Shown here in pieces: positions 32,396 to 44,771 of a stretch of DNA of 64,000 nucleotides. The notes under the pieces are model-generated. The model ran no database searches and was not told the DNA's origin. It saw only the letters and a list, made by a program, of their open reading frames with translations. Where the stretch lies: the NCBI GenBank assembly GCA_021292165.1, contig CM037878.1, positions 4,340,001 to 4,404,000 of the forward strand. Reading direction: 5' to 3'. A program made the position numbers and the translations under genes. The stretch is from Shinisaurus crocodilurus (lineage: Eukaryota > Chordata > Lepidosauria > Squamata > Shinisauridae). Each line of letters opens with the position of its first letter. The stretch's first letter is position 1.

Positions 32396-32940
32396 TTGGT
32401 CTCACCATCTTGAACGCGTTCACCACAACGCTATTGTGAGGATGAGGTATGGTGGGTGGCTACTAAAGAGAGGGCCTTTTCAGTGGTGGCACCCCAGTTG
32501 TGGAATGCCCTCCTCAGACAGACTCACCTGGCTCCTCCATTGTGGCCTTTTGGGCATGAAGTGAAGACCTTTTTTCTTTTCCCAGGCTTTAGATTCCCTC
32601 AGTTCTTCAAGGCACAATCCTATGCATGTTGAGTCAGAGAAAAGGCCTACATCTCCCACCATGCCCCAGCCATGGCTGGATGAGGCATGCTGGGAGTTAT
32701 AGGCCTTTTTTTTCTGACCAAACATGCATAGGATTGCACCCTTAGTCTTTCAGATCTTTACACTACTGCTAACTTTTACGCTGGTTTATACTTTGGCTTT
32801 ATTCAGTTTTAAACTTCGTAGTTTTTATATTATGTTTTACTAGATTATTGCATTTTGTGGTTTTAAGTTTTGTTTTGTGAACTGCACAAGGAGCTTTGGC
32901 TATTGGGTGGTATGAAAATGTAACAAATAAATAAACAAAA
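32396..32940 (+). mobile_element. L2-type LINE, family A, split by a palindromic MITE
   Basis: The coding remnant (TTKERAFSVVAPQLWNALL-like) at 32460-32590 continues after the MITE at 32746. It ends in GGAGCTTTGGCTATTGGG and an AACAAATAAATAAAC tail. It lies tail-away from the L2 copy at 31905-32395, which is in the opposite orientation. Confidence 0.75.
32608..32745. mobile_element. Palindromic MITE, GCAATCCTATGCATGTTTAG family
   Basis: The arms are GCACAATCCTATGCATGTTG...CCCCAGCC and GGCATGCTGGGAGTTATAGG...CATGCATAGGATTGCACCC, around CATGGCTGGATG. It is inserted inside an L2 family A element. Confidence 0.82.
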
Positions 32941-33125
32941 TATCTCTCCAGTTTTACAAATGGGGAACTGAGGCTGGGAGCCAGTGCTGTGCTCAGGGCG
33001 AGTCCGTAGCAGAGGCAGGGCTTGACTCCCAGAGCCAAGGGCTTTAGCCTCTGTCAGAGTGCAGATTCCCACTGTATCCAGTAGTGAGCGAGGTGAGTTA
33101 TGCAGTTAGGTCTCCCCACGGAGCT

Positions 33126-33544
33126 TAGGGGAGTATGAGAAAGTTCTTTCATTTCATTTTTGATCAGGATTTACCCAATTCGCACCTTTCAGACCGAACA
33201 CGGACTCGGACACGATCTGTGGCTGCAATGTGATCCGCAGAGCAAAAAACCCTGCGTTTCACTGTACGCATACATTTGAAAAATGCGCATGGAAGAAAGC
33301 ATACTTTTGAAAAATGTGCCCAGATATGCTTTACTCAATTGGTAGGAACGTGTGCATTTCAAAGATGCGCACAACCGATGCGTAGATTTGGAAAAAAAAA
33401 TATCCATGAAAATACGGACGGATTTTCGCGTGAAAAGAAAATAACAAAGTTTGTGATTTGATATGGACTCAAGTCGGAACGAGCTTCAAGATGGAATTCA
33501 GAGAACTTCGGTAAGCTTGAGTTTTGCTAATTCACACATCCCTA
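33126..33544 (-). mobile_element. Foldback hAT-like MITE, TAGGGATG-end family
   Basis: The ends are TAGGGGAGTATGAG and TAATTCACACATCCCTA. It has the same internal blocks as 5401-5806. The flanks ACGGAGCT and CCTGAGCC agree at 5 of 8 positions, a possible decayed target duplication. Confidence 0.75.
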
Positions 33545-34409
33545 CCTGAGCCCACTCTGGGGACAGGTTCCCATGCATGTTCCTCCCAAAACGCAGCGCG
33601 CGAAGGGTCCGTGCATAGTAGGCACACCAGCGCATGGACTGCAGATGCTAAACAGTTTGACAAGTGGTTGTCTCCCGCTCTCCCATCCATGCCCTTTCAC
33701 TGTCTCTGCACACTTGGCAGAGACCGCCACTGCGCTCTGACAGAGGCCTGGGAAGGCACAGACTCCCTCCCGCCGCCCCCAATTGTAATTAGACTCACAG
33801 TAAATGCGGGAAGCCATGCGCAAGGAACACAATGTTCACAGCTGCCACTCACGGTTAAATAATTAGTCAATATTACGCTTCAAACGCTGCCCCCAGCGCT
33901 CATGCCAATCTGGACGGGAGGAATTTGTCCTTACGTTACACGGGCAGCTCGTCTCAGTTGTTCCTATAAGCTGACATGCCAGGCTCGGCGTAGATTGGGT
34001 CAACCCGTCGCTAATCCAGTTAGATTGCTAAATACAAATCAAAGCTCGGGAGGATTAAATGGAGGGGACTGCCTGGTGGGGGAAGGAGGGGAGACGTAAC
34101 CCTCGAGAGTCGTACATGCGAGAGGTCCTTCCGCCTCCACCTCACCGCTTTTACAGTTCAGCTCCTTTTTAAAAACGGGAAGTTGGCTAATTGGCCAATC
34201 ATTGGCACACAGTCCCGAACAACCCATTTTTCTCTTTCTATGTACTCTGCTAAAAGACACAAGTGGCCAGACATGCTAGAGGTGGTCAAATAGCTGCATG
34301 TGTATTTTTGTTTCCCTCCCATTCCATTTTCCTGGGCGTTCTTCACTTTCCTGAAGCTCTGTGACTTCACCCGCAAGCTCTTTGAAGACAGAAGGAATCT
34401 GCTGGTTGC

Positions 34410-34819
34410 TAGGGATGTGGAAATCAGCAGAACGTGAGCTCGCTGAAGTTCTCTGAATTCCATCCCGACGCGCGTTCTGACACATGTCTGTCTGTATCAG
34501 ATTGCGAGCATTGTTGTTTTTTCTCATGAAAATCCGCACACATTTCCATCTGTATTTTTCCAAACGTACACATCAACTGTGTGTATCTTTGAAATGTACC
34601 CATTCTTCTCGCATTGATTAAGGCATGTTTGTGCTCATTTTTCAAAAGTATGCATTTTTCATGCACATTTTTCTTGAGGGGGTCCCTGAATCACGTTGCA
34701 AGGTTGGAAATGAATGGACTTCGACCACAGATTGTGTCCAAGTCTGTGTCCAGTCCGAAAGGTGCGAACTGGGTAATTCCTGATCAAAAACAAACTGATT
34801 TTTTCCCCATACATCCCTA
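34410..34819 (+). mobile_element. Foldback hAT-like MITE, TAGGGATG-end family
   Basis: The ends TAGGGATGTGGAAATCAGC and CCCATACATCCCTA are the best-preserved of the family. It is in the opposite orientation to the copy at 33126-33544, 865 bp away. No clear target duplication. Confidence 0.78.
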
Positions 34820-35786
34820 CATGTAGGAATGCTTCCATGTGTCATGACATCACCACACTTTGCTTTCCCCTACACCTACCAGTGGCATCAAATAATGTGC
34901 AACAGGGCCTTGAAATTCATGGCGTGATGACAAGAGTCACAGAGAGGCACAGGATATATGTTACTACACGCTGTGGAGCAGCAGGAGGAAACCTGGCATT
35001 GGGGCGCCACTTTTGATGGCAGACTCGTGTTACTCTTACGGCAGTGGCAAAACGTGTCTCCACATCACGACGCACAAGGAGAAGATTAACAGAACAGAGA
35101 GGAGGAGGGACACATCTCCTAGACTTGGAAAGAGCCAGATGCTGGTCACAAGACATATGGGGCCAGTCCAATCTGAATCCAGTTGCCCTGGGAGTTGGGG
35201 CCCGGGCAGATCTCGGTTTTACAGAGTCTGGGGGAAATGTCTATGCACACAGTCTTTATCCTTTATTTTTGGGCAGTAGTAACTGTCAATTCCTATCTAT
35301 GTCAAAATCTATGTGTGTCCTGTCTGAACAATATGCCCAAGTCGTGACCATTAACTGGGCTTTGAGGTGGGGCACCCGGCAGGGCGGGTTGGCAGACACA
35401 GGCCCAGCCTCGGGCAGCTTCCAGGGCCCCAGAAGCACTCACTGTTACTGACACCTTCCCTGGGTCTTTCTTTGCACATGGCACTGGGTGGGCTGCAAGC
35501 CGCCATTTTGAATTTCCCACCATGTTCCAGAGTAGTGCTACATCAAGATGCTCCAGGACATTGCAGGAGATTTAAAATGGCAGCTGCCAGCGCATAAATC
35601 CACAGCCAGGGCAGGGGGGGGCAGAAGACCCACCAATGTAGGAGTGGGGCCCAGGAAGGGCACTTTGGTGGTGGCCCCCCTCAAACCTGGAATCTGGCGG
35701 CAGATTCCTCTCCCTTGTTACAGGTAGCCTCTGCACACAGTGGCAACTGGCCCACTCCCCAACCTGGTGCTTTCCAGGAGTGCTGG

Positions 35787-35880
35787 ACGGCAACTGCTGT
35801 CACCCCCCAGCCAACGTGGCCACTGACGGAAGTCACAGCCCGACACGTCTGGAGCGCACCAGGTTGGGAAAGCCTGGTCT
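35787..35880. mobile_element. hAT-like MITE, CCCCAACCTGG family
   Basis: GGACGGCAACTGCTGTCACC, CAGCCAACGTGGCCACTGA, GTCACAGCCCGACACGTC and GCACCAGGTTGGGAAAGCC follow the order of this family. The right half is best preserved. Confidence 0.6.
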
Positions 35881-37407
35881 GAACACTTAAAATACTGTAG
35901 ACAGCAGCAGAATTAGGCAGGCCAGATGTGATGCAGCAACAACAACAACAGGATTTTGTCCGACGCTGCTAAACGTACGGGCCTGTTCCTTCAGCAGAGC
36001 CAGGCGGGGCGGAATTAAAATAAATGAGTGCGCTAATTTGAAAAGCCCCGTGCTCTGCTGCGACCACAGGATCAGCTGTCTCTCCCGGGCCTGTCTGAGT
36101 CTCTCAGGGAACCACTCCATCTTCTCGGAGGCTGCGTGCCTCATTAATAAACATTCTCCTGGCAGCAAAAGGGCGCTGTCTAAATTTAATGAACTCCCAA
36201 ATGGACTTGGAGACACAATCCATTGATAAGGTGTCACCAGCCCTAACGCAAGACAAGCCGATTCCGTCGCTTGGATGCCGGCCCAAGGTACATGAGGCGC
36301 TGCCGGGAGGGGCTCGTCCGGAGCTGTTTAAGACCCCGTTATCGGCACAGAAGCAGAACAGAATAAAACACTCCCAGTGACTGAACTGCAGGCCTTTTTT
36401 TTTGTATTTCCTGTAACTGCCACCTTCACCCCATGGGTGTGAGCACATATGGTGCAGGTGTTTTTTGTTTTTTTTTAAGGATAGAACCTACAGAATTTGA
36501 GTTCAAGATGTATAGGTCAGTGATTTTTTTTTTTAATTTAATTTTTTAAGAAGGAAGCCCTGGGTTAGTTTTATTTTTCCTCTTTTAAACAGGAGTAAAC
36601 ATCTTACATTTAGTTCCTACAATGCTGCTGCTGCTGCTGATGACGACGATGCTGATGCCATATGCCGGAGGCTTAGGGTGGGTCGTAAGATTTGACACCA
36701 CACTGGTGCACAGACACAACCTAAATACCGCTTCCAAAAGCAAATTGTGCCGCTGAGATACACAGCAGGGCAGTAGAAACAGCGAGATTTCCACTGTTTA
36801 ATAGGACACCAGAATAAAGGGAGGGGGTCATGGTTTGCTGATAATGAAGTATGGACAGCACCAACTGCAGGCATCAGAAGATCCTTATTTCATCCAAAGG
36901 TTGGATTAATTACGAAGATGCCTGCAGATGTATCCATTTTTCCTGAATTAATCACAGATCATGCGTGCCAGCAGGCCACAGTGTGTGGCCTGCGCCGGAC
37001 CACATGTGGCCTCTGCTGTGGTCCCTGCCTCCCTAAAACTGTATTATTATTTTTTTTAAAAAAAAAAGTTCTGGAGCAGCCATTCTGAAAGCTTTTTTAA
37101 CCCTTTTTGTGCTCCGTAGCGACTTGAAAACAAGCTACCTTTGACTCTCTTGAATGAAAGACGTCAGACAACCTGAGAAACACAGACGAGATGGATTGAA
37201 CAAAACCGTACATTCCTACGTGCAACCAGCTTGGTATGTTGAATGCGTTGAATGCATGAAGGGCAGGGGCGTGGGATCAGCCCCCCATCCACATGTTCAG
37301 TGTAACCAGTTGGTTACATGAACAGGACTTCTGTATTGCTCTTGTACAGGCATCTTGAGAGGTGTCTTAATAACAAGAATGAGGAATACTGGATATGATG
37401 CTTTGAC

Positions 37408-37508
37408 CTAGATCAGAGATGCTTTGACCTAGATTCCTGCATTGAGCAGGGGGTTGGACTCGATGGCCTTGTAGGCCCCTTCCAACTCTACTTTTCTATG
37501 ATTCTATG
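37408..37508 (+). mobile_element. CR1 3' end only
   Basis: GACCTAGATTCCTGCATTGA, the GGGGGTTGGACTCGATGGCC block, CCCCTTCCAACTC and TTCTATGATTCTATGA are the last 100 bases of CR1. The copy is heavily 5'-truncated. Confidence 0.88.
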
Positions 37509-37598
37509 AGAGAGAGGATGATATAGTGCAGTCTCTTCAAGATAAGCCAACAGAATTCCCATTCTGTGGTAGTGGATTTCAAACATGCTGCTCTAAAG

Positions 37599-37704
37599 CA
37601 GTGTTCTCCAACCTTGGTTCCCCAGATGTTTTTGGCCTACAACTCCCAGCATGCTGGGAGTTGCAGGCCAAAAACATCTGGGGAACCAAGGTTGGAGAAC
37701 ACTG
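37599..37704. mobile_element. Hairpin hAT MITE, 106-bp centre-deleted form
   Basis: The ends are CAGTGTTCTCCAACC and its complement, with exact 8-bp duplications CTCTAAAG (37591-37598 and 37705-37712). The centre has lost about 29 bp and closes as CAGCATGCTG, still palindromic. Both arms share the GGTTCCCC/GGGGAACC variant. Confidence 0.96.
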
Positions 37705-37856
37705 CTCTAAAGGAAGCGTTCCACATCAGCGTGACCGCTCAGCCAAATTAGACGTGCTGCAGGAGGCATGCGAAATGTCTCTTGATATTTTCTATTGGCT
37801 TCAAGCAAGTCAGTGTGTGCATGCGTGTATGTGTGTGTGTGCAAACGCACACACAT

Positions 37857-38480
37857 TTATTTATTTACCGTATTTGTATACCGCTCCATATCTAAGCAGA
37901 TTCCAGAGCGGTGAACAATAAAAATATTTTTTTAAAAAACAGATAAAAGAAACAAAAATAATACGTCGAAAACAAACTAAAATTACATTGGTGGTTGAAG
38001 AGGAGAGAAGGCTTCCCGGAACAAGGTCTTCAGCAGGCGCCAAAAGCAGCACAATGTCGGAGCCTGCCTGACCTCCAGAGGCAGGGAGGTCCACAGAAAT
38101 GGAGCCACCACACTGAAGGCCCTTCTCCTGGTGGACTACAATCGGGCCAAAGGCCCATGAGGAACCACCAGGAGCATATCCTCTGATGACCTCAGTGAAG
38201 GGACAGGTTGGTAAGGGAGCAGGTGCTCTCTCAGGTATCCTGGTCCCAAGTTGTTTCAGGCTTTGTACACAAGCGCCAGAACATTAAACCTGGCCAAGTA
38301 GTGAATAGGTAGCCAGTGCAGTTCCTTCAGCAAAGGAATTGCGTGCTGAACAGGGGCAGCTCCTAATAACAAGCCAAGCTGCTGCATTCTGCACTAGCGT
38401 CAGCTTCTGGAGCAACCTTAAGGGCAGCCCCACATGCAGTAATCCAGCCTTGAGGTGACAAGTGCCTGTATCACATGTCC
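37857..38480 (-). mobile_element. L2-type LINE 3' region
   Basis: The tail (AAATAAATA, inverted) is at the left, next to a CACCGCTCTGGAATCTGC-like 3' end read on the minus strand. The coding remnant shows decayed LHWLPIHY-like, AFSVVAPFLWTSLP-like and KTLFREAF-like blocks. It is old and frameshifted. Confidence 0.7.
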
Positions 38481-38835
38481 CAAACTTGATTAGAGCAGAC
38501 CCATGGAAGGAAGGAGGGCCCTGCCATTTGCACACTCAACTGCCCTACCCACACAAGTATTTTCTCACCTGAAGGGGAAAAGATACTGGGGTTGTGTATC
38601 TCCCCACCCCCACCCCACCACTGGGCATTCCATTGCAGACATCTGGCCCATGGGGAAGGGTCAACCACGTCTCTATCCAATGCTCTCGCTCCCATCAAGT
38701 TCAGGCTTGCCAGAAGAAAAGAAAAAGTCGGGAGACTCTTGAAGCATTTCCTGTGCTGCGTCTGATTGGGCCCCAAAGAACCTTTCCACATCTATCCATG
38801 GCCATGCTGTCTGGGGATGATGGGACTTGCAGTCC

Positions 38836-39147
38836 ACAGAGGAGGGCCAGGAATGGATCCCTTCTTGATCATCCCAGTTTGCAGGACACGGAATGATGGG
38901 CTCAAGTTACAGGAACCCAGATTCCACCTAAACATCAGGAAAAATTTCCTGACTGTTAGAGCAATAAGACAATGGAACCAACAACCAAGGGAGGTGGTGG
39001 GCTCTCCCACTCTGGAGGCATTCAAGGTGCAGCTGGACAGACATCTGTCAGGGATGCTTTAACTTGGGTTCCTGCATTGAGCAGGGGGTTGGACTCGATG
39101 GCCTTGTAGGCCCCTTCCAACTCTACTTTTCTGTGATTCTATGATTC
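38836..39147 (+). mobile_element. CR1-type LINE 3' region
   Basis: The plus-strand frame has RTRNDGLKLQEPRFHLN, IRKNFLTVRAIRQWNQQPRE and SPTLEAFKVQLDRHLSGML then a stop. It ends with the CR1 3' end and TTCTGTGATTCTATGATTC. A fragment of the CCCCAACCTGG MITE family precedes it at about 38800-38835. Confidence 0.9.
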
Positions 39148-39651
39148 TAACACACCCGGGGAGCACCACCCTTAAAGTGCCATAAAATGGTCTGAAATAT
39201 CACTTTGCTTCATGAACCGTAATCCCTGATTAGCAAGAATTAAAAGATGGATTAAGAGGAGAAAGGGTGGAAAGATTTTAAAAAAACCAACCTTAAAATG
39301 AATACAGATTGAATGTTTGTTTCAGAAAGGGTAACAATTTTGCCGCGGCTGTGGGGATCTCTTCCCAGAAGCTGTTATTGAATGCAGTGGCTAAGACATG
39401 TGACCGAGAATAGCCGGGCAGGTTTTTAAATTCATGGCTGGACCCAAGAAGGAAGGATAAGACAGACTGGAAGAGCAGGAAGGTTTTGTGTGGGCTGCAC
39501 TTACGGCTGAAAATGGTTCCGTTTTCTTTAATGTTATGAGTGGGGCATCCATCAATACACCAGACTTAACAGGACAACTCCCTTTTTTACGTTCCACCAC
39601 GATTTCTCAGGCTGACCAAACTGGAACATCTCTCTCTCCCACCCACCCCAG

Positions 39652-39652
<1 letters not shown>

Positions 39653-39694
<42 letters not shown>
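39653..39694. repeat. (CT)n(CA)n compound microsatellite
   Basis: A CT run passes directly into a CA run, seen directly. A similar compound repeat is at 53475-53543. Confidence 0.93.
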
Positions 39695-39944
39695 GCACCA
39701 AACACAATTTATGGAAGCATTAGTAAAACCTTCTTAGTTTGGGGGAAAGGAAAAATATGTAGACACGGGAAAATAAGTGGAAATCGTTACAAATGATAAA
39801 GTAGATCCTTTCCAGTTTGCTGATTCTGTTAATTTCTTTTTCTAGGTTTAAGCAGAATTGCATGAATTTCCCCCTCCCAATCTCTCCTCAGCACACAATT
39901 TTGATTGATGTGAATTGGTCTGCGAGGCTCTTTCGAGGGGTATC

Positions 39945-39989
39945 TTTTTCTTATGTTACTCTGTAAAGCACAAGGTACATAGACAGTGG

Positions 39990-40036
<47 letters not shown>

Positions 40037-40893
40037 TGCTTTATGAGTGTGTATGTATATGTGTGTGCGCGTGTATGTGTGTGCAAAACAGTTTTTGGAG
40101 TGTTCAAAGCACTTCAGAATGATACTTGATCTCGTGATCCTTACAACAACCCTGCAAAGTAGATGATGAAGATGATGATGATGATGAAGATGATGATGAT
40201 GATGATTCCCATATTCCAGGTGGCGGCCGGGGCTGAGCCAGAGGAGAGATTTCAGTTCAGGACTTCAGCTCAGACTCTTAGCCAAGATGCTATAGCCCAG
40301 TGTTCTCCAACCTTGGGTCCCCAGATGTTTTTGGCCTACAACTCCCAGCATGCCCCAGCCAGCTACGCTGGCTGGGGCATGCTGGGAGTTGTAGGCCAAA
40401 AAAATCTGGGGACCCAAGGTTGGAGAACACTGCTATAGCCGCTCTGCCATAATAATGACCCAAAGTTGAGGGGTGGCTGGGTTGAGGTTTTGTTCCACAG
40501 AGCTACCAACCTGAAATGATTTATCAAGTCGCACAATCCAATGCGGATGGCCATAACCCTCCAAACTAGGAGGATTATGGGCATTTTAGGCAAGGCGGGA
40601 GGAGCAGCGAGGCGAAGGTCGCCTCCGCAGTCCTTCTGCCCTGCAGAACACTCAGAGGGCCAATTTCGGCGGTCTAAGTGTGGCAACTCGGAACGGGAGA
40701 GGAGGCGGCTGAGGCGCTGCCAGGACACCCTGGCATAGCTGGCTGGGGCATGCTGGGAGTTGTAGGCCAAAAACATCTGGGGACCCAAAGTTGGAGAACA
40801 CTGGGCTATAGCATCTTGGCTAAGAGTCTGAGCTGAAGTCCCGAACTGAAATCTCTCCTCTGGCTCAGCCCCGGCCGCCACCTGGAATATGGG

Positions 40894-40939
<46 letters not shown>

Positions 40940-41073
40940 TTCATCATCTACTTTGCAGGATTGTTGTAAGGATCACGAGATCAAGTATCATTCTGAAGTG
41001 CTTTGAACACTCCAAAAACTGTTTTGCACACACGTACACGCGCACACACATATACATACACACTCATAAAGCA

Positions 41074-41129
<56 letters not shown>

Positions 41130-41174
41130 CCACTGTCTATGTACCTTGTGCTTTACAGAGTAACATAAGAAAAA
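39945..41174. repeat. Large inverted duplication (arms about 425-440 bp, spacer about 365 bp)
   Basis: The left arm (39945-40368) reappears inverted at 40733-41174. Both arms contain, in mirrored order, the TTATGTTACTCTG block, a (GAT)n array (39991-40036 against 41074-41128), a GTGTGTATGTATATGTGTG block, a second GAT array (40161-40206 against 40897-40950), a GGTGGCGGCCGGGGCTGAGC block and the left half of a hairpin MITE. Differences are few: microsatellite lengths and isolated substitutions. The inner ends of both arms fall at the centre of the hairpin MITE at 40298-40432. Confidence 0.95.
40298..40432. mobile_element. Hairpin hAT MITE, full length, at the inner border of the inverted duplication
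   Basis: It is 135 bp with exact 8-bp duplications CTATAGCC (40290-40297 and 40433-40440). The arms pair except for one mismatch (AAAAAAATC against GATGTTTTT). Its left half is repeated, inverted, at 40733-40804, together with the flanking CTATAGCC. Confidence 0.96.
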
Positions 41175-41825
41175 TCTTGGGGGCACCTGGCTGTCTCCTC
41201 CCCTCCCTGCCACCTGGAACACCCACAAAACCCTGTCTCCGAGGTCATGTTTGTGGCCTCGGAGGAGCACTCGGCCCACTTCTTTCTGCACCGGCTGCAG
41301 GGAGGCAGGCGCCTTGAGCTCGGGAGTCCCGGCTCCGACCTTGGAGCAACTCTCCAAGGTTAGGGCTGGGACTTCGAATAATGGCTATCCAGACAGCATC
41401 TAGCGGCCGCAGGACTGCGCTACAAGTGCCTTTGTCCAAATCCACAGGGATTTAAGGGTCACAGAATAACAGTAGGCTGTCCAATGATAATTTTTTTTTA
41501 AAAAAAACTATGTGACTGAGCCAATACGGAAAGAGCAGAGAGCCCACACATGAAGAAATGGGACAACAATGACTATTAATATGGAAGGCGATTGGCAGGG
41601 CGTGAGAGCAGGTGCCTGGCGCAGCGCCTGCTGGGGAGGTGTGGCTGAGGGATCCGATATGCGCTCGCATGTCGCGTGTCGTGTTGCTGGCAATGCATCT
41701 GCAGGGATTTCTGCCCAGCGAGATCTCAGTTCTTCTGCAGAACGCTGCTTTCCCGTCGGGAAGGACACAGAAAGCCCTGTCCTGGGGTACTTTGCACCAA
41801 GAGGCTCCTGTTGGCATGGCTCTAC

Positions 41826-41973
41826 GACAACCTTCCTCAACCTGGTGCCCTCCGGATGTGTCAGACTACAACATCCATCACCCCCAGCACACATGACCAA
41901 TGGCTACTCCGGCTGGGGAATGAAAGATATTGCAGTCCAATATGTCTGGAGGGCACTGGATTGGAGAAGGTTG
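41826..41973. mobile_element. hAT-like MITE, CCCCAACCTGG family, both halves present
   Basis: The left end is ACAACCTTCCTCAACCTGG and the right end is GATTGGAGAAGGTTGT. Inner inverted blocks are GCCCTCCGGATGTGTCAGAC against TCCAATATGTCTGGAGGGC. This is the most complete member in the window. Confidence 0.78.
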
Positions 41974-42481
41974 TTTTGGGGCCTAATGAAGGCTGGAGAA
42001 GCAGCCCTGCTCTTCACTGCCCGCCACTGCCCCTGGAAGCTCCGTTTGGGGGAAAGGGAATTGAAGGGGGCAGTTCCCAACGAGGCCATGCCTATTTGCA
42101 AACTGAGCTGAGAGTCCAAATGTGTTTGGCTAGAACAAAGAAGGGAGAAGACACTAGCAGTGTCCTTATTCTCATCTTCCCTTTCCCATTCCGATGCACA
42201 GGTGTTTCTTTAAGCCATATAATATGGATCTGAATCCGCTGTTTGGATTCCTTGCTTTCAATGTATTTTATAATCATGTCAGCTGCCTTGTGATGGCTAT
42301 GTCCTAGAAGGCAGTCCAGAAAAAGCATATAAATCAATAAAAATTAAAAAAAAATTGTTGCTCATCAGAGGCACATGATCCTCCATAACTGGTTTAACAG
42401 CGCTGTCAGGCTTGCACAACCGGTTGCCACTTTCCCCAAACATCTGAGGCTGTGTGGGAAAGAGCCGTGGCTCGGGGATAG

Positions 42482-43106
42482 GAGGCGATCACTCGTGACC
42501 AAGTAGGATTGTCTTCCAGGATAAAATTATAAAAAGAGGAAATTCTAAAAAAAATTGTGTAGACTCTAGCGATGGGTCCGTAAGTGACTGTGGAGGCCAA
42601 TTCTAGATCCACACAGCTTCCCACAGTGAGGACACAGGTTGCCAGATGGAAGATGGTCCTGTAAAGGATTCGACTGACGTGCTTTTCGCTTAGCACGTTT
42701 CTCCCTTTCACCTTGCACTCGGGCTTCTTCAAAGTCCATGAAACCTTTGTGAAAGGCCAACCTCCATTTAGATCATTCATGGGCCAGAGCTTCCCAGTTC
42801 TCGATGTTTATATTGCATTTTTTTTTAGATTAGCCTTAAGAACATCTTTAAACCTCTTATATTGACTACCAATATTCCACTTTCCAGCCTTGAGTTGGGA
42901 ATAAAGTACTAACTGCTTTGGGAGACGGTAGTCAGGCATTCGAACAACACGACCGGTCCACTGAAGTTGGCGTTGAAGGATCATTTTTTCAATGCTAGTA
43001 GTCTTTGCTTCTTCCAGTACACTGACATTTGTTCGCCTATCTTCCCAAGTAATTCGCAGGGTTTTCCGGAGGCAGCGTTGATGAAATCTTTCAAGGAGGT
43101 GGAAGT
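42482..43106 (-). mobile_element. RTE-like LINE 3' region, longest copy
   Basis: Minus-strand frames carry HLLERFHQRCLRKTLRITWE, ILQRQLQWTGRVVRMPDYRL, PKQLVLYSQLKAGK and KDVLKANLKK. After a frameshift comes a basic region and LCPHCGKLCGSRIGLHSHLR. The order (W-x-GHV-like block, RLPK, basic helix, C2H2 finger) is that of the C-terminal end of RTE-related reverse transcriptases. It is a dead copy. Confidence 0.78.
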
Positions 43107-43305
43107 GACGCTTATAGAGCCCCTGCTTGCATGTAGAAGGTTCCAGGTTCAACCCGCAGCAGCATCTCCAGGTAGGGCTGGAAAAACTCCTGCCTGAAAC
43201 CCTGGAGAGCGACAGCTGCCAGTCAGTGTCAACAACACTGGGCTAAATGGACCAAGCAGGGTCTGGGTCAGGATAAAGCGGCTTCTATCTTTGTTCCTAT
43301 GCGTT
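43107..43305 (+). mobile_element. tRNA-headed SINE, second family
   Basis: The head is short (GCCCCTGCTTGCATGTAGAA), followed by a B-box-like AGGTTCAACCCGC, CTCCAGGTAGGGCTGG, CTGCCAGTCAGTGTCAACAA, CTGGGCTAAATGGACC and a GCGGCTTCTATCTTTGTTCC end. It abuts the RTE-like copy. Confidence 0.78.
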
Positions 43306-44740
43306 GTCAAACTTACTGCCTCTCTGGGACTCTTATCAGCAACAGCTAATAGGACATTTTTATGCCAGCATGCCAAAATCAGGGACATTCATGGTGTCTC
43401 TAAGAACCATCAGTATCCATGTTGCTGAGGAAGGCGGCCCGGAGAGGCCACTTTTTAAAACGTTTCCCCAGTAGGTGAATTTGCTGGAGCTGTTCCTTCG
43501 AGGCCCCTTATTCCCAATGGCTATTTGTGTGCGTGCGTGCATGCGTGCGTGTGTGACAGAGGCAGGATGGAGGAAAACTTGTTGACAGCTAAAAGGTAAA
43601 AGCAAATATTGTATTTTTAGAGCACTGTGCTGACTTTTTGCAGGCGTCTCAGCTTGTAAGTGCCCGTTTCTCTAACACTAAACTGAGCCATCGCACGAAA
43701 ATTTAAAAAAAGTTTTAAAAACCCCAAAAACATTATGGCAATCACATTTCCAGGGCATAATGAGTCACTGTCCAAAGTCTAAAATGGGAAATAAATAATT
43801 TTACTGGAGCTGTCATCACTCCTGGAGGCATAAGAGCGAGGAGGGGCACCCACCCCAGAAAGCCAGTTCCAAAATCTTCAGGTTCCCAGTTTGACCCATT
43901 TTCTTCCCTGTTTAAATGGGACTGTTAACATTTTAACATACCCACAGGAGAAAAGGAGGCAGAGCCAAACTGTGGCGGCAGTTTGATGAGGCATTAAAAT
44001 AGACAAAGAAATAGCAACACATTGAGTGACATGCGTAGGGCCCAGATTTCTCCATGCCTTTAGCACCATTGCGCCAGCTCTAGCATCAGCTGAATGGATC
44101 CACAACAGAAGTACCCAGACCCCACCCAGGCTCTGTACAACTCCTTCCAGGCCTCCCTAACTGCAAGGACTCCGTTACTCCTGGGAAAGCCCTTACTCCC
44201 GAGGAGTCTGGTTCCTTTGGGCCTTGAGGTGTGTCCTCTGCCACTGGGTGTCTACCTGAGCATCCACCTTCTGGCCTCAGCGTCCTCTGGGGCTAGCAGG
44301 TGCCTCAATCTCCCCTTCTGACTCCACAGGTGAGGCATCTGCCCCAGGTGAGTTGGATCCCACTTCTGTGGGTCCTCCCAGTTCCTCCTCTGCAGATGAA
44401 CCTGGCCTGGCCCCTCCCGGGATGCTGGGGAGGGGTGTGTGTGTCTCTCTCTCCAGACTCTGCACCATCAGGACCCTTGTTCGAGGATGCACCATCCTGG
44501 GCTAGGCCCAGCACAGGCAAGACACCTTCCCACAGCCGGCAACCGACCTGTTGCCCTGAAGTAATCCGCCATTTCCCTAGCCGATTCAATACCGGGATGG
44601 TGATGTTTCCTCACAGGGTTGTTGTAAGGCAGCCTCAACCAACCTGGCACCCTCCAGATGTGTTGGACCTCAAACCATCCACAGACAGCAGGTTTCCTGA
44701 GAGAAGGTAGGCAAAGTTGGGCTGAGATGAATATTCCTTG

Positions 44741-44771
44741 CCGCCGCCTCCTCCTCCTCCTCCTCCTCCTT
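44741..44771. repeat. (CCT)n microsatellite
   Basis: A run of CCGCCG followed by CCT repeats, seen directly. A fragment of the CCCCAACCTGG MITE family lies just upstream, at about 44635-44695. Confidence 0.9.

Noticed and set aside
40363..40947. 194-codon minus-strand frame starting with a methionine run
   Set aside because: It is made by the GAT microsatellite, the hairpin MITE and spacer sequence of the inverted duplication; nothing in it resembles a protein.
42406..42780. Zinc-finger host gene suggested by LCPHCGKLCGSRIGLHSHL
   Set aside because: The same segment occurs three times with decayed reverse-transcriptase sequence upstream and GAT tails, so it is the end of a LINE.
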